From Symsagittifera roscoffensis (Eukaryota > Xenacoelomorpha > Acoela > Convolutidae), in the NCBI RefSeq assembly GCF_963678635.1, contig NW_026971218.1:1-64000 (forward strand): a DNA stretch of 64,000 bases, given 5' to 3'. The position numbers and the translations under genes were made by a program. The notes under the pieces were generated by a model. That model was not told the origin of the DNA, searched no databases, and saw only the letters and a program-made list of their open reading frames with translations. Numbering within the stretch: the stretch's first letter is position 1; each line of letters begins with the position of its first letter. Positions 47,801-62,500 of this stretch are shown piece after piece.

Positions 47801-50800
47801 TGCTCGTAGAGCTTCAGAGATAAACTCATCAGCTTTCTCGTCAAAATTAGGGCTAAGAAATACCTTAGATGAGCTCGTTCGACACTTGGGTGAGCTGCAG
47901 GAGGTCAGCTGCTTGCAAATAATGGAAACTGTGCAACTTGTGGTTCAAAAGTTATGACCCGATACGTAAACGAGCTCAAAATGAGGTCCAAAACTGGTAA
48001 AGTTGCTTCAGTTGGCTTTTAAATGAACAAACTTTGCTCGTAGAGCTTCGGAGATAAACTCATCAGCTTTCTCGTCAAAATTAGGTCTGAGAACTACCTT
48101 AGATGAGCTCGTTCGACACTTGGGTGAGCTGCAGGAGTTACTTAGCGAAGCTGAATACCCTTATTTTGAGCTGAAAAATGGGGATCTCAGGGCTGTAGAA
48201 CGCTTGTTTCGGCATGAAGAAATGCTGGCACAGCTTCGCTTTTATCGTAGCGAAGTTAGATATGGATGATGATCAGCTGCTTACAAATGATGAGAGCAGT
48301 GCAACCAGTGGTTCGAAAGTTATGACCTGAACCGTAAACGAGCTCAAAATGAGGTCCCGAACTGGTAAAGTTGCCTCAGTTGGCTTTTAAATCAACAAAG
48401 CTTGCTCGTAGAGCTTCGGAAGTGAACTCATCAGCTTTCTCGTGAAGAAGAGGTCTAAGAATTACCTTAGATGAGCTCTTTCGACACTTGGGTGAGCTGC
48501 AGGAGGTACTTAGCGAAGCTGAAGACCCCTATTTTGAGCTGAAAAATGGGGATCTCAGGGCTGTAGAACGCTTGTTTCGGCAAGAAGAAATGTTCGCACA
48601 GCTTCGCTTTTATCATAGCGAAGTAATACATGGATAATGGTCAGCTGCTTGCAAAAAATGGAAGCTGTGCAAATTGTGGTTCAAAAGGTATGACCCGAAC
48701 CGTAAACGAGCTCAAAATGAGGTCCCAAACTGGTAAAGTTGCATCAGTTGGCTTTTAAAGCAACAAAGCTTGCTCGTAGAGCTTCGGAAAAAACTCATCA
48801 GTTTCTCGTGAAAAAAGGTCTAAGAATTATTATAGATGAGCTTGTTCGACACTTGGGTGAGCTGCTTGAGGTACTTAGCGAAGCTGAAGACCCCTATTTT
48901 GAGCTGAAAATTGATCTCAGGGCTATAGAACGCTTGTTTCGGCATGAAGAAATGCTCGCACAGCTTCGCTTTTATCATAGCGAAGTAATACATGGATAAT
49001 GGTCAGTTGCTTGCAAAAAATGGAAGCTGTGCAACTTGTGGTTCAAAAGTTATGACCCGAACCGTAAACGAGCTCAAAATGAGGTCCCAAACTGGTAAAG
49101 TTCCTTCAGTTGGCTTTTAAATCAACAAAGCTTGCTCGTAGAGCTTCCAAAATTAATGCATCAACTTTCTCGTAACAAATAGGTCTAAGAAATACCATAG
49201 AAGAGCTCGTTCGACACTTGGGTGAGCTGCAGGAGGTACTTAGCGAAGCTGGAGACCCCTATTTTGAGCTGAAAAATGGGGAACTCAGGGCTGTAGAACG
49301 CTTGTTTCGGCATAAAGAAATACTCGCACAGCTTCACTAATATCATAGCGAAGTTAGACATGGATGATGGTCACCTGCTTACAAATGATGAGAGCAGTGC
49401 GACCAGTGGTTCGAAAGTTATGACCCGAACCGTAAACGAGCTCAAATTGAGGTCCAAAACTGGCAAAGTTGATTCAGTTGTTTTTTAAACTAACAAAGCT
49501 TGCTCATAGAGCTTCGTGGATAGGCTCATCAGCTTTCACGTACAAAATAGGTCTAAGAACCTTCATAGATGAGCTTGTTCGAGCCTTGGCTGAGCTGCAG
49601 GATCTACTTAGCCAAGCTGAAGACCGCTAATTTCAGCTGAAAAATGGTTATCTCAGGGCTGTAAAACGCGTGTTTCGGCATGGAGAGTACTTGCATAGCT
49701 TCCGTTCTATCTTAGAGAAGTTTGAAATGATAATGGTCAGCTGCTTGCAAAAGATGGAAGCTGTGGAACTAGTGGTTTAACAATTATGACCCGAACAGTA
49801 AACGAGCTCAAAATGAGGTCTCAAAATGGTAAAGTTTATTCAGTTGGCTTCTAAAATAACAAAACTTGATTAAACAGCCTCGTGGATAAGCTCATCAGCT
49901 TTTTCGTGAAAAATAGGTCTGAGAACCACCTTAGATGAGCTTGTTGAACCCTTGAGTAAGCTGCAGGAGCTACTTAGCGAAGCTGAAGAACCCTATATTG
50001 AGCTTTAAAAAATGGGGGTATCAGCGCTGTAGAACGTTTGTTTGGGCATGGAGGAGTGCTCGCACAGCCTCCATTCTATCTTAGAGAAGTTTGAAATGGA
50101 TAATGGTCAGCTGCTTGCAAAATATGGAAGCTGTGCAACTGGTGGTTCGTGGATAAGCTCATCAGCTTTTGCGTGAAAAATAGGTCTGAGAACCACCTTA
50201 GACGAGCTTGTTTGACCCTTGAGTGAGCTGCAGGAGCTACTTAGCGAAGCTGGAGACCCCTATTTTGAGCTGAAAAATAGGGGTCTCTGGGCTGTAAAAC
50301 GCTTGTTTCAGTATAAAAAAAGTGCTCGCCTAGCTTCGCTTCTATATTAGCGAAGTTAGATATGTATCATGGTCAGCAGCCTACAAATGAGGAGTGCTTT
50401 GCAACCAGTGGTTCAAAAGTTATGATCCGAACTGTAAACGAGCTCGAAATGAGGTCCAAAACTGGCAAAGTTGATTCAGTTGGCTTTTTAACCAACAAAG
50501 CTTGCTCGTACAGCTTCGTGGATAGGCTCATCAGCTTTCTCGTACAAATTAGGTCTAAGAACCTTCATAGATGAGCTTGTTCGAGCCTTGGCTGAGCTGC
50601 AGGAGGTACTTAGCGAAGCTGAAGACCCCTAGTTTCAGCTGAAAAATGGGGATATCAGGGCTGTAAAATGCTGGTTTTGGCATAAAGAAGTGCTCGCACA
50701 GCTTCGTTTTTATATTAGCGAAGTCAGATCTAGATAATGGTCAGCTGCTTGCAAAAGATGAAAGCTGTGCAACTTGTGGTTCAAAAGCTATGACCCGAAC

Positions 50801-52949
50801 CGTAAACGAGGTCAAATTTAGGTCCCAAACTGGTAAAGTTGCTTCAGTTGGCTTTTAAATCAACAAAGCTTGCTTGTAGAGCTTAGGAGATAAATTCATC
50901 AGCTTTCTCGTAAAAAATAGGTCTAAGAACTACCTTAGATGCGCTCGTTCGATACTTGGGTGAGCTGCAGGAGGTACTTAGCGAAGCTGAAGACCCCTCT
51001 TTTCAGCTGAAAAATGGGGCTCTCAGGGCTGTAAAACGCTTGTTTTGGCATAAAGAAGTGCTCGCACAGCTTCGCCTTTATATTAGCGAAGTCAGTTTTA
51101 GATAATAGTCAGCTGCTTGCAAAGATGGAAGCTGTGCAACTTGTGGTTCAAAAGCTATGACCCGAACCGTAAACGAGGTCAAATTTAGGTCCCAAACTGG
51201 TAAAGTTGCTTCAGTTGGCTTTTAAATCAACAAAGCTTGCTCGTAGAGCTTCGGAGATAAACTCATCAGCTTTCTCGTCAAAAATAAATCTAAGAACTAC
51301 CTTAGATGAGCTCGTTCGATACTTGGGTGAGCTGCAGGAGGTACTTAGCGAAACTGAAGACCCCTATTTTCAGCTGAAAATTGGGAATCTCAGTGCTGTA
51401 AAACGCTTGTTTTGGCATAAAGAAGTGCTCGCACAGCTTCGCATTTATATTAGCGAAGTTAGATCTAGATAATGGTCAGCTGCTTGCAAAAGATGGAAGC
51501 TGCGCAACTGGTGGTTCAAAAATAATGACCCGAACAGTAAACGAGCTCGAAATGAGGTCCCAAAATGGTAAAGTTGCTTCAGTTGGCTATTAAATTAACA
51601 ACACTTGATTGTACAGCTTCTTCGATCAGCTCATCAGCTTTTTTCGTGAAAAATAGGTCTGAGAACCACCTTAGACAAGCTTGTTTGATCCTTGAGTGAG
51701 CTGCAGGAGCTACTTAGCGAAGCTGAAGAACCCTATATTGAGCTTTAAAAAATGGGGGTCTCAGCGCTGTACAACGCTTGTTTGTGCAAGGAGGAGTGCT
51801 CACATAGCTTCCACTCCATTTTAGAGAAGTTTGAAATGGATAATGTCAGCTGCTTGCAAAAGATGGAAGCTGTGCAACTAGTGGTTCAAAAGTTATTACC
51901 CGAACTTTAAACGAGCTCGAAATGAGGTCCAAAACTGGCAAAGTTGATTCAGTTGGCTTTTTAACCAACAAAGCTTGCTCGTACAGCTTCGTGGATAGGC
52001 TCATCAGCTTTCTCGTACAAATTAGGTCTAAGAACTTTTATAGATGAGCTTGTTCGAGCCTTGGCTGAGCTGCAGGAGGTACTTAGCGAAGCTGAAGACC
52101 CCTATTTTCAGCTGAAAATGGGGATCTCAGGGCTGTAAAACGCTGGTTTTGGCATGAAGAAGTGCTCGCACAGCTTCGCTTTTATATTAGCGAAGTCAGA
52201 TCTAGATAATGGTCAGCCGCTTGCAAAAATTGGAAGCTGTGCAACTTGTGGTTCAAAAGTTATGACCCGAACCGTAAACGAGCTCAAAATGAGGTCCCAA
52301 ACTGGTAAAGTTGCTTCAGTTGGCTTTTAAATCAACAAAGCTTGCTTGTAGAGCTTCGGAGATAAATTCATCAGCATTTTCGTAAAGAATAGGTCTAAGA
52401 ACTACCTTAGATGCGCTCGTTCGATACTTGGGTGAGCTGCAGGAGGTACTTAGCGAAGCTGAAGACCCCTATTTTCAGCTGAAAAATGGGGATCTCAGGG
52501 CTGTAAAACGCTTGTTTTGGCATAAAGAAGTGCTCGCACAGCTTCGCTTTTGAATTAGCGAAGTCAGATCTAGATAATGGTCAGCTGCTTGCAAAAGATG
52601 GAAGCTGTGCAACTTGTGGTTCAAAAGTTATGACCCGGACCGTAAACGAGCTCAAAATGAGGTCCCAAACTGGTAAAGTTGCTTCAGTTGGCTTTTAAAT
52701 CAACAAAGCTTGCTCGTAGAGCTTCGGAGATAAACTCATCGCTTTCTCGTCAAAAATAAAATTAAGAACTACCTTAGATGAGCTGGTTCGATACTTGGGT
52801 GAGCTGCAGGAGGTACTTAGCGAAGCTGAAGATCCCTATTTTCAGCTGAAAAATGGGTTTCTCAGGGCTGTAAAACGCTTATTTTGGCATAAAGTCGTGC
52901 TCGCACAGCTTCTTTTTTATATTAGCGAAGTCAGATCTAGATAATGGTC

Positions 52950-55160
52950 AGCTGCTTGCAAAAAATGGAAGCTGTGCAACTTGTGGTTCAAAAGTTACCA
53001 CCCGAACCGTAAACGAGCTCAAAATGAGGTCCCAAAATGGTAAATTTGCTTCAGTTGGCTTTTAAATCAACAAAGCTTGCTTGTAGAGCTTCGTGGATAA
53101 GGCTCATCAGCATTCTCGTACAAATTAGGTCTAAGGACCTTTATAGATGAGCTTGTTCGAGCCTTGGCTGAGCTGCAGGAGGTACTTAGCGAAGCTGAAG
53201 ACCCCTACTTTCAGCTGAAAAATGGGGATCTCAGGGCTGTAAAACGCTGGTTTTGGCATGAAGAAGTGCTCGCACAGGTTCGCTTTTATAATAGGAAAGT
53301 CAGAACTAGATAATGGTCAGCCGCTTGCAAAAAATTGAAGCTGTGCAACTTGTGGTTCAAAAGTTATGACCCGAACAGTAAACAAGCTCAAAATGAGGTC
53401 CCAAACTGGTAAAGTTATTTCAGTTGGCTTTTAAATCAACAAAGCTTGCTCGTAGAGCTTCGGAGATAAACTCATCGGCTTTCTCGTCAAAAATAAATTT
53501 AAGAACTACCTTAGATGCGCTCGTTCGATACTTGGGTGAGCTGCAGGAGGTACTTAGCGAAGCTGAAGACCCCTATTTTCAGCTGAAAAATGGGGATTTC
53601 AGGGCTGTAAAACGCTTGTTTTGGCATAAAGAAGTGCTCGCACAGCTTCTTTTTTACATTAGCGAAGTCAGATCTAGATAATGGTCAGCTGCTTGCAAAA
53701 AATGGAAGCTGTGCAACTTGTGGTTCAAAAGTTACGACCCAAACCGTAAACGAGCTCAAAATGAGGTCCCAAACTGGTAAAGTTGCTTCAGTTGGCTTTT
53801 AAATCAACAAAGCTTGCTTGTAGAGCTTCATGGATAGGCTCATCAGCTTTCTCGTACAAATTAGGTCTAAGAACCTTTATAGATGAGCTTGTTCGAGCCT
53901 TGGCTGAGCTGCAGGATGTACTTAGCGAAGCTAAAGACCCCTATTTTCAGCTGAAAAATGGGGATCTCAGGGCTGTAAAACGCTGATTTTGGCATAAAGA
54001 ATTGCTCGCACAGCTTCGCTTTTATATTAGCGAAGTCAGATCTAGATAATGGTCAGCCGCTTGCAAAAAATGGAAGCTGTGCAACTTGTGGTTCAAAAGT
54101 TACCACCCGAACCGTAAACGAGCTCAAAATGAGGTCCCAAAATGGTAAATTTGCTTCAGTTGGCTTTTAAATCAACAAAGCTTGCTTGTAGAGCTTCGTG
54201 GATAAGGCTCATCAGCATTCTCGTACAAATTAGCTCTAAGGACCTTTATAGATGAGCTTGTTCGAGCCTTGGCTGAGCTGCAGGAGGTACTTAGCGAAGC
54301 TGAAGACCCCTACTTTCAGCTGAAAAATGGGGATCTCAGGGCTGTAAAACGCTGGTTTTGGCATGAAGAAGTGCTCGCACAGCTTCGTTTTTATAATAGG
54401 AAAGTCAGAACTAGATAATGGTCAGCCGCTTGCAAAAAATTGAAGCTGTGCAACTTGTGGTTCAAAAGTTATGACCCGAACAGTAAACAAGCTCAAAATG
54501 AGGTCCCAAACTGGTAAAGTTATTTCAGTTGGCTTTTAAATCAACAAAGCTTGCTCGTAGAGCTTCGGAGATAAACTCATCGGCTTTCTCGTCAAAAATA
54601 AATTTAAGAACTACCTTAGATGCGCTCGTTCGATTCTTGGGTGAGCTGCAGGAGGTACTTAGCGAAGCTGAAGACCCCTATTTTCAGCTGAAAAATGGGG
54701 ATTTCAGGGCTGTAAAAGGCTTGTTTTGGCATAAAGAAGTGCTCGCACAGCTTCTTTTTTACATTAGCGAAGTCAGATCTAGATAATGGTCAGCTGCTTG
54801 CAAAAAATGGAAGCTGTGCTACTTGTGGTTCAAAAGTTACGTCCCAAACCGTAAACGAGCTCAAAATGAGGTCCCAAACTGGTAAAGTTGCTTCAGTTGG
54901 CTTTTAAATCAACAAAGCTTGCTTGTAGAGCTTCATGGATAGGCTCATCAGCTTTCTCGTACAAATTAGGTCTAAGAACTTTTATAGATGAGCTTGTTCG
55001 AGCCTTGGCTGAGCTGCAGGATGTACTTAGCGAAGCTAAAGACCCCTATTTTCAGCTGAAAAATGGGGATCTCAGGGCTGTAAAACGCTGATTTTGGCAT
55101 AAAGAATTGCTCGCACAGCTTCGCTTTTATATTAGCGAAGTCAGATCTAGATAATGGTCA
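52950..55160. repeat. Higher-order repeat, two copies of 1105 bp
   Basis: Blocks 52950-54055 and 54056-55160 match at an offset of 1105 bp (three monomers), sharing the rare form gttaccacccgaaccg at about 52993 and 54098 and the join gataaggctcatcagcattc. Confidence 0.85.
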
Positions 55161-55249
55161 GCCGCTTGCAAAAAATGGAAGCTGTACAACTTGTGGTTCA
55201 AAAGTTATGACCCGAACCGTAAACGAGCACAAAATGAGGTCCAAAACTG

Positions 55250-56500
55250 GTAAAGTTGCTTTAGTTGGCTTTTAAATCAACAAAGCTTGCTCGTAGAGCT
55301 TCGGAGATAAACTCATCAGCTTTCTCGTCAAACATAAATTTAAGAACTACCTTAGATGAGCTGGTTCGATACTTGGGTGAGCTGCAGGAGGTACTTAGCG
55401 AAGCTGAAGACCCCTATTTTCAGCTGAAAAATGGGGATCTCAGGGCTGTAAAACGCTGGTTTTGGCAAGAAGAAGTGCTCGCACAGCTTCGCTCTTTTCT
55501 TTAGTGAAGTTAGATATAGATAATGGACGCCTGCTTGCAAAAGACGAGCGCTGTGCGACCAGTGGTTCAAAAGTTATGACCGATCCATAAAAGAGCTCAA
55601 AATGAGGCCCACAAAAGGCAAAGATGCTTCAGTTGGCTTTTAAAATAACAAAGCTTGCTGTTAGAGCTTCGAGGATAAGCTCAATAGCTTGCTAGCAAAA
55701 AATAAATCTAAGAACTACCTTAGATGAGCTCGTTCGATACTTGGGTGAGCTGCAGGAGGTACTTAGCGAAGCTAAAGACCCCTATTTTCAGCTGAAAAAT
55801 GGGGATCTCAGGGCTGTAAAACGCTGATTTTGGCATAAAGAAGTGCTCGCACAGCCTCGCTTTTGTGATAGCGAAGTCAGATCTAGATAATGGTCAGCTG
55901 CTTGCAAAAGATGGAAGCTGTGCAACTTGTGGTTCAAACGTTATGACCCGAACCGTAAACGAGCTCAAAATGAGGTCCCAAACTGGTAAAGTTGCTTCAG
56001 TTGGCTTTTAAATCAACAAAGCTTGCTCGTAGAGCTTCGGAGATAAACTCATCAGCTTTCTCGTCAAACATAAATTTAAGAACTACCTTAGATGAGCTGG
56101 TTCGATACTTGGGTGAGCTGCAGGAGGTACTTAGCGAAGCTGAAGACCCCTATTTTCAGCTGAAAAATGGGGATCTCAGGGCTGTAAAACGCTGGTTTTG
56201 GCAAGAAGAAGTGCTCGCACAGCTTCGCTCTTTTCTTTAGTGAAGTTAGATATAGATAATGGACGCCTGCTTGCAAAAGACGAGCACTGTGCGACCAGTG
56301 GTTCAAAAGTTATGACCGATCCATAAGAGAGCTCAAAATGAGGCCCAGAAATGGCAAAGATGCTTCAGTTGGCTTTTAAAATAACAAAGCTTGCTGTTAG
56401 AGCTTCGAGGATAAGCTCAATAGCTTGCTAGCATAAAATAAATCTAAGAACTACCTTAGATGAGCTCGTTCGATACTTGGGTGAGCTGCAGGATGTACTT
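55250..56500. repeat. Higher-order repeat, 736 bp, about 1.7 copies
   Basis: A two-monomer block (55250-55985) recurs partly at 55986-56500 with offset 736. It pairs an ordinary monomer with the divergent monomer carrying gatggacgcctgcttgc-like sequence (aatggacgcctgcttgc here). Confidence 0.75.
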
Positions 56501-59500
56501 AGCGAAGCTGAAGACCCCTATTTTCAGCTGAAAAATGGGTATCTCAGGGCTGTAAAATGCTTGTTTTGGCATAAAGTCGTGCTCGCACAGCTTCTCTATT
56601 ATATTAGCGAAGTCAGATCTGGATAATGGTCATTTGCTTGCAAAAGATGGAAGCTGTGCAACTTGTGGTTCAAAAGTTACGACCCGAACCGTAAACGAGC
56701 TCAAAATGAGGTCTCAAACTGGTAAAGTTGCTTCAGTTGGCTTTTAAATCAACAAAGCTTGCTCGTAGAGCTTCGAAAATAAACTCATCAGCTTTCTCGT
56801 CAAAAATAAATCTAAGAACTACCTTAGATGAGCTGGTGCGATACTTGGGTGAGCTGCAGGAGGTACTTAAGGAAGCTGAAGACCCCTATTTTCAGCTGAA
56901 AAATGGGGATCGCAAGGCTGTGAAACGCTTGTTTTGGCAAGAAGAAGTGCTCACACAGCTTCGTTTTTTTAGTGAAGTTAGATTTGGATGATGGACGCCT
57001 GCTTGCAAAAGACGAGCGCTGTACGACCAGTGGTTCAAAAGTTATGACCGATCCATAAGAGAGCTCAAAATGAGGCCCAGAAATGGCAAAGATGCTTCAG
57101 TTGGCTTTTAAAATAATAAAGCTTGCTTTTAGAGCTTCGAGGATAAGCTCAATAGCTTTCTCGTGAAAAATCAATCTAAGAACTACCTTAGATGAGCTCG
57201 TTCGATGCTTGGGTGAGCTGCAGGAGGTACTTAGCGAAACTGAAGTCCCCTATTTTCAGCTGAAAAATGGGTATCTCAGGGCTGTAAAACGCTTGTTTTG
57301 GCATAAAATCCTGCTCGCAAAGCTTCTTTTTTATATTAGCGAAGTCAGATCTAGATAATGTTCAGCTGCTTGCAAAAGATGGAAGCTGTGCAACTTGTGA
57401 ATCAAAAGTTATGACCCGAACCGTAAACGAGCTCAAAATGAGGTCCCAATCTGGTAAAGTTGTTTCAGTTGGCTTTTAAATCAACAAAGCTTGCTCGTAG
57501 AGCCTCGGAGATAAATTCATCAGCTTTCTCATGAAAATTATGTAAAGAACTACCTTAAAGGAGCTCGTTCGATACTTGGGTGAGCTGCAGGATGTACTTA
57601 GCGAAGCTGAAGACCCCTATTTTCAGCTGAAAAATGGGTATCTCAGGGCTGTAAAACGCTTGTTTTGGCATAAAATCGTGCTCGCACAGCTTCTTTTTTA
57701 TATTAGCGAAGTCAGACCTAGACAATGGTCAGCTGCTTGCAAAAGATGGAAGCTGTGCAACTTGTGGTTCAAAAGTTACGACCCGAACCGTAAACGAGCT
57801 CAAAATGAGGTCTCAAACTGGTAAAGTTGCTTCAGTTGGCTTTTAAATCAACAAAGCTTGCTCGTAGAGCTTCGGAGATAAACTCATCAGCTTTCTCGTC
57901 AAAAATAAATCTAAGAACTACCTTAGATGAGCTCGTTCGATACTTGGGTGAGCTGCAGGAGGTACTTAGCGAAGCTGAAGACCCCTATTTTCAGCTGAAA
58001 AATGGGGATTTCAGGGCTGTAAAACGCTTGTTTTGGCATGAAGTCGTGCTCGCACAGCTTCTCTATTATATTAGCGAAGTCAGACCTAGATAATGGTCAG
58101 CTGCTTGCAAAAGATGGAAGCTGTGCAACTTGTGGTTCAAAAGTTACGACCCGAACCGTAAACGAGCTCAAAATGAGGTACCAATCTGGTAAAGTTGTTT
58201 CAGTTGGCTTTTAAATCAACAAAGCTTGCTCGTAGAGCCTCGGAGATAAATTCATCAGCTTTCTCATGAAAATTATGTCTAAGAACTACCTTAGAGGAGC
58301 TCGTTCGATACTTGGGTGAGCTGCAGGATGTACTTAGCGAAGCTGAAGACCCCTATTTTCAGCTGAAAAATGGGTATCTCAGGGCTGTAAAACGCTTGTT
58401 TTGGCATAAAGTCGTGCTCGCACAGCTTCTCTATTATATTAGCGAAGTCAGATCTGGATAATGGTCATTTGCTTGCAAAAGATGGAAGCTGTGCAACTTG
58501 TGGTTCAAAAGTTACGACCCGAACCGTAAACGAGCTCAAAATGAGGTCTCAAACTGGTAAAGTTGCTTCAGTTGGCTTTTAAATCAACAAAGCTTGCTCG
58601 TAGAGCTTCGAAGATAAACTCATCAGCTTTCTCGTCAAAAATAAATCTTAGAACTACCTTAGATGAGCTGGTGCGATACTTGGGTGAGCTGCAGGAGGTA
58701 TTTAAGGAAGCTGAAGACCCCTATTTTCAGCTGAAAAATGGGGATCGCAAGGCTGTGAAACGCTTGTTTTGGCAAGAAGAAGTGCTCACTAAGCTTCGTT
58801 TTTTTGGTGAAGTTAGATTTGGATGATGGACGCCTGCTTGCAAAAGACGAGCGCTGTACGACCAGTGGTTCAAAAGTTATGACCGATCCATAAGAGAGCT
58901 CAAAATGAGGCCCAGAAATGGCAAAGATGCTTCAGTTGGCTTTTAAAATAATAAAGCTTGCTTTTAGAGCTTCGAGGATAAGCTCAATAGCTTTCTCGTG
59001 AAAAATCAATCTAAGAACTACCTTAGATGAGCTCGTTCGATACTTGGGTGAGCTGCAGGATGTACTTAGCGAAGCTGAAGACCCCTATTTTCAGCTGAAA
59101 AATGGGTATCTCAGGGCTGTAAAATGCTTGTTTTGGCATAAAGTCGTGCCCGCACAGCTTCTCTATTATATTAGCGAAGTCAGATCTGGATAATAATCAT
59201 TTGCTTGCAAAAGATGGAAGCTGTGCAACTTGTGGTTCAAAAGTTACGACCCGAACCGTAAACGAGCTCAAAATGAGGTCTCAAACTGGTAAAGTTGCTT
59301 CAGTTGGCTTTTAAATCAACAAAGCTTGCTCGTAGAGCTTCGAAGATAAACTCATCAGCTTTCTCGTCAAAAATAAATCTAAGAACTACCTTAGATGAGC
59401 TGGTGCGATACTTGGGTGAGCTGCAGGAGGTATTTAAGGAAGCTGAAGACCCCTATTTTCAGCTGAAAAATGGGGATCGCAAGGCTGTGAAACGCTTGTT

Positions 59501-62500
59501 TTGGCAAGAAGAAGTGCTCACTAAGCTTCGTTTTTTTGGTGAAGTTAGATTTGGATGATGGACGCCTGCTTGCAAAAGACGAGCGCTGTACGACCAGTGG
59601 TTCAAAAGTTATGACCGATCCATAAGAGAGCTCAAAATGAGGCCCAGAAATGGCAAAGATGCTTCAGTTGGCTTTTAAAATAATAAAGCTTGCTTTTAGA
59701 GCTTCGAGGATAAGCTCAATAGCTTTCTCGTGAAAAATCAATCTAAGAACTACCTTAGATGAGCTCGTTCGATACTTGGGTGAGCTGCAGGAGGTACTTA
59801 GCGAAACTGAAGTCCCCTATTTTCAGCTGAAAAATGGGTATCTCAGGGCTGTAAAACGCTTGTTTTGGCATGAAATCGTGCTCGCAAAGCTTCTTTTTTA
59901 TTTTAGCGAAGTCAGATCTAGATAATGGTCAGCTGCTTGCAAAAGATGGAAGCTGTGCATTTTGTGAATCAAAAGTTATGACCCGAACCGTAAACGAGCT
60001 AAAAATGAGGTCCCAATCTGGTAAAGTTGTTTCAGTTGGCTTTTAAATCAACAAAGCTTGCTCGTAGAGCCTCGGAGATAAATTCATCAGCTTTCTCATA
60101 AAAATTATGTCTAAGAACTACCTTAGAAGAGCTCGTTCGATACTTGGGTGAGCTGCAGGATGTACTTAGCGAAGCTGAAGACCCCTATTTTCAGCTGAAA
60201 AATGGGTATCTCAGGGCTGTAAAACGCTTGTTTTGGCATAAAGTCGTGCTCGCACAGCTTCCTTTTTATTTTAGCGAAGTCAGATCTAGATAATGGTCAG
60301 CTGCTTGCAAAAGATGGAAGCTGTGCAACTTGTGCTTCAAAAGTTACGACTCGAACCGTAAACGAGCTCAAAATGAGGTCCCAAACAGGTAAAGTTGCTT
60401 CTGTTGGCTTTCAAATCAACAAAGCTTGCTCTTAGAGCTTCGGAGATAATTCATCAGCTTTCTCATGAAAAATAGGTTTAAGAACTACCTTAGATGAGCT
60501 CGTTCGATACGTGTGTGAGCTGCAGGATGTACTTAGCGAAGCTGAAGTCCCCTATTTTCAGCTGAAAAATGGGGATATCAGGGCTGTAAGACGCTTGTTT
60601 TGGCTTAAAGAAGTGCTCGCACAGCTTTTCTTTTATATTAGCGAAGTCAGATACAGATAATGGTCAGCTGCTTGCAAAAGATGGAAGCTGTGCAAATTGT
60701 GGTTCAAAAGTTACGACCCAAACCGTAAACGAGCTCAAAATGAGGTCCCAAACTGGTAAAGTTGTTTCTGTTGGCTTTTAATTCAACAAAGCTTGCTCGT
60801 AGAGCTTCGGAGATAAATTCATCAGCTTCCTCTTGAAAAATAAGTCTAAGAACTACCTTAGATGAGCTCGTTCGACACTTGGGTGAGCAGCAGGAGGTAT
60901 TTAGCGAAGCTGAAAACCCCTATTGTGGGCTGAAAAATGGGGATCTCAGGGCTGTAAAACGCTTGTTTTGGCAAAAAGAAGTGCTCCAACAGCTTCTTTT
61001 CTAAATTAGCGAAGTCAGATCTAGATAATGATCAGCTGCTTGCAAAAGATGGAAGCTGTGCAAATTGTGGTTCAAAAGTTACGACCCGAACCGTAAACGA
61101 GCTCAAAATGAGGTCCCAAACTGGTAAAGTTGTTTCTGTTGGCTTTTAAATCAACAAAGCTTGCTCGTAGAGCTTCGGAGATAAATTCATCAGCTTCCTC
61201 TTGAAAAATAAGTCTAAGAACTACCTTAGATGAGCTCGTTCGATACTTGGGTGAGCTGCAGGATGTACTTAGCGAAGCTGAAGACCCCTATTTTCAGCTG
61301 AAAAATGGGTATCTCAGGGCTGTAAAATGCTTGTTTTGGCATAAAGTCGTGCCCGCACAGCTTCTCTATTATATTAGCGAAGTCAGATCTGGATAATGGT
61401 CATTTGCTTGCAAAAGATGGAAGCTGTGCAACTTGTGGTTCAAAAGTTACGACCCGAACCGTAAACGAGCTCAAAATGAGGTCTCAAACTGGTAAAGTTG
61501 CTTCAGTTGGCTTTTAAATCAACAAAGCTTGCTCGTAGAGCTTCGAAGATAAACTCATCAGCTTTCTCGTCAAAAATAAATCTAAGAACTACCTTAGATG
61601 AGCTGGTGCGATACTTGGGTGAGCTGCAGGAGGTACTTAAGGAAGCTGAAGACCCCTATTTTCAGCTGAAAAATGGGGATCGCAAGGCTGTGAAACGCTT
61701 GTTTTGGCAAGAAGAAGTGCTCACACAGCTTCGTTTTTTTAGTGAAGTTAGATTTGGATGATGGACGCCTGCTTGCAAAAGACGAGCGCTGTACGACCAG
61801 TGGTTCAAAAGTTATGACCGATCCATAAGAGAGCTCAAAATGAGGCCCAGAAATGGCAAAGATGCTTCAGTTGGCTTTTAAAATAATAAAGCTTGCTTTT
61901 AGAGCTTCGAGGATAAGCTCAATAGCTTTCTCGTGAAAAATCAATCTAAGAACTACCTTAGATGAGCTCGTTCGATACTTGGGTGAGCTGCAGGAGGTAC
62001 TTAGCGAAACTGAAGTCCCCTATTTTCAGCTGAAAAATGGGTATCTCAGGGCTGTAAAACGCTTGTTTTGGCATAAAATCGTGCTCTCAAAGCTTCTTTT
62101 TTATATTAGCGAAGTCAGATCTAGATAATGTTCAGCTGCTTGCAAAAGATGGAAGCTGTGCAACTTGTGAATCAAAAGTTATAACCCGAACCGTAAACGA
62201 GCTCAAAATGAGGTCCCAATCTGGTAAAGTTGTTTCAGTTGGCTTTTAAATCAACAAAGCTTGCTCGTAGAGCCTCGGAGATAAATTCATCAGCTTTCTC
62301 ATGAAAATTATGTAAAGAACTACCTTAGAGAGGCCCGTTCGATACTTGGGTGAGCTGCAGGATGTACTTAGCGAAGCTGAAGACCCCTATTTTCAGCTGA
62401 AAAATGGGTATCTCAGGGCTGTAAAACGCTTGTTTTGGCATAAAGTCGTGCTCGCACAGCTTCTTTTTTATATTAGCGAAGTCAGACCTAGATAATGGTC

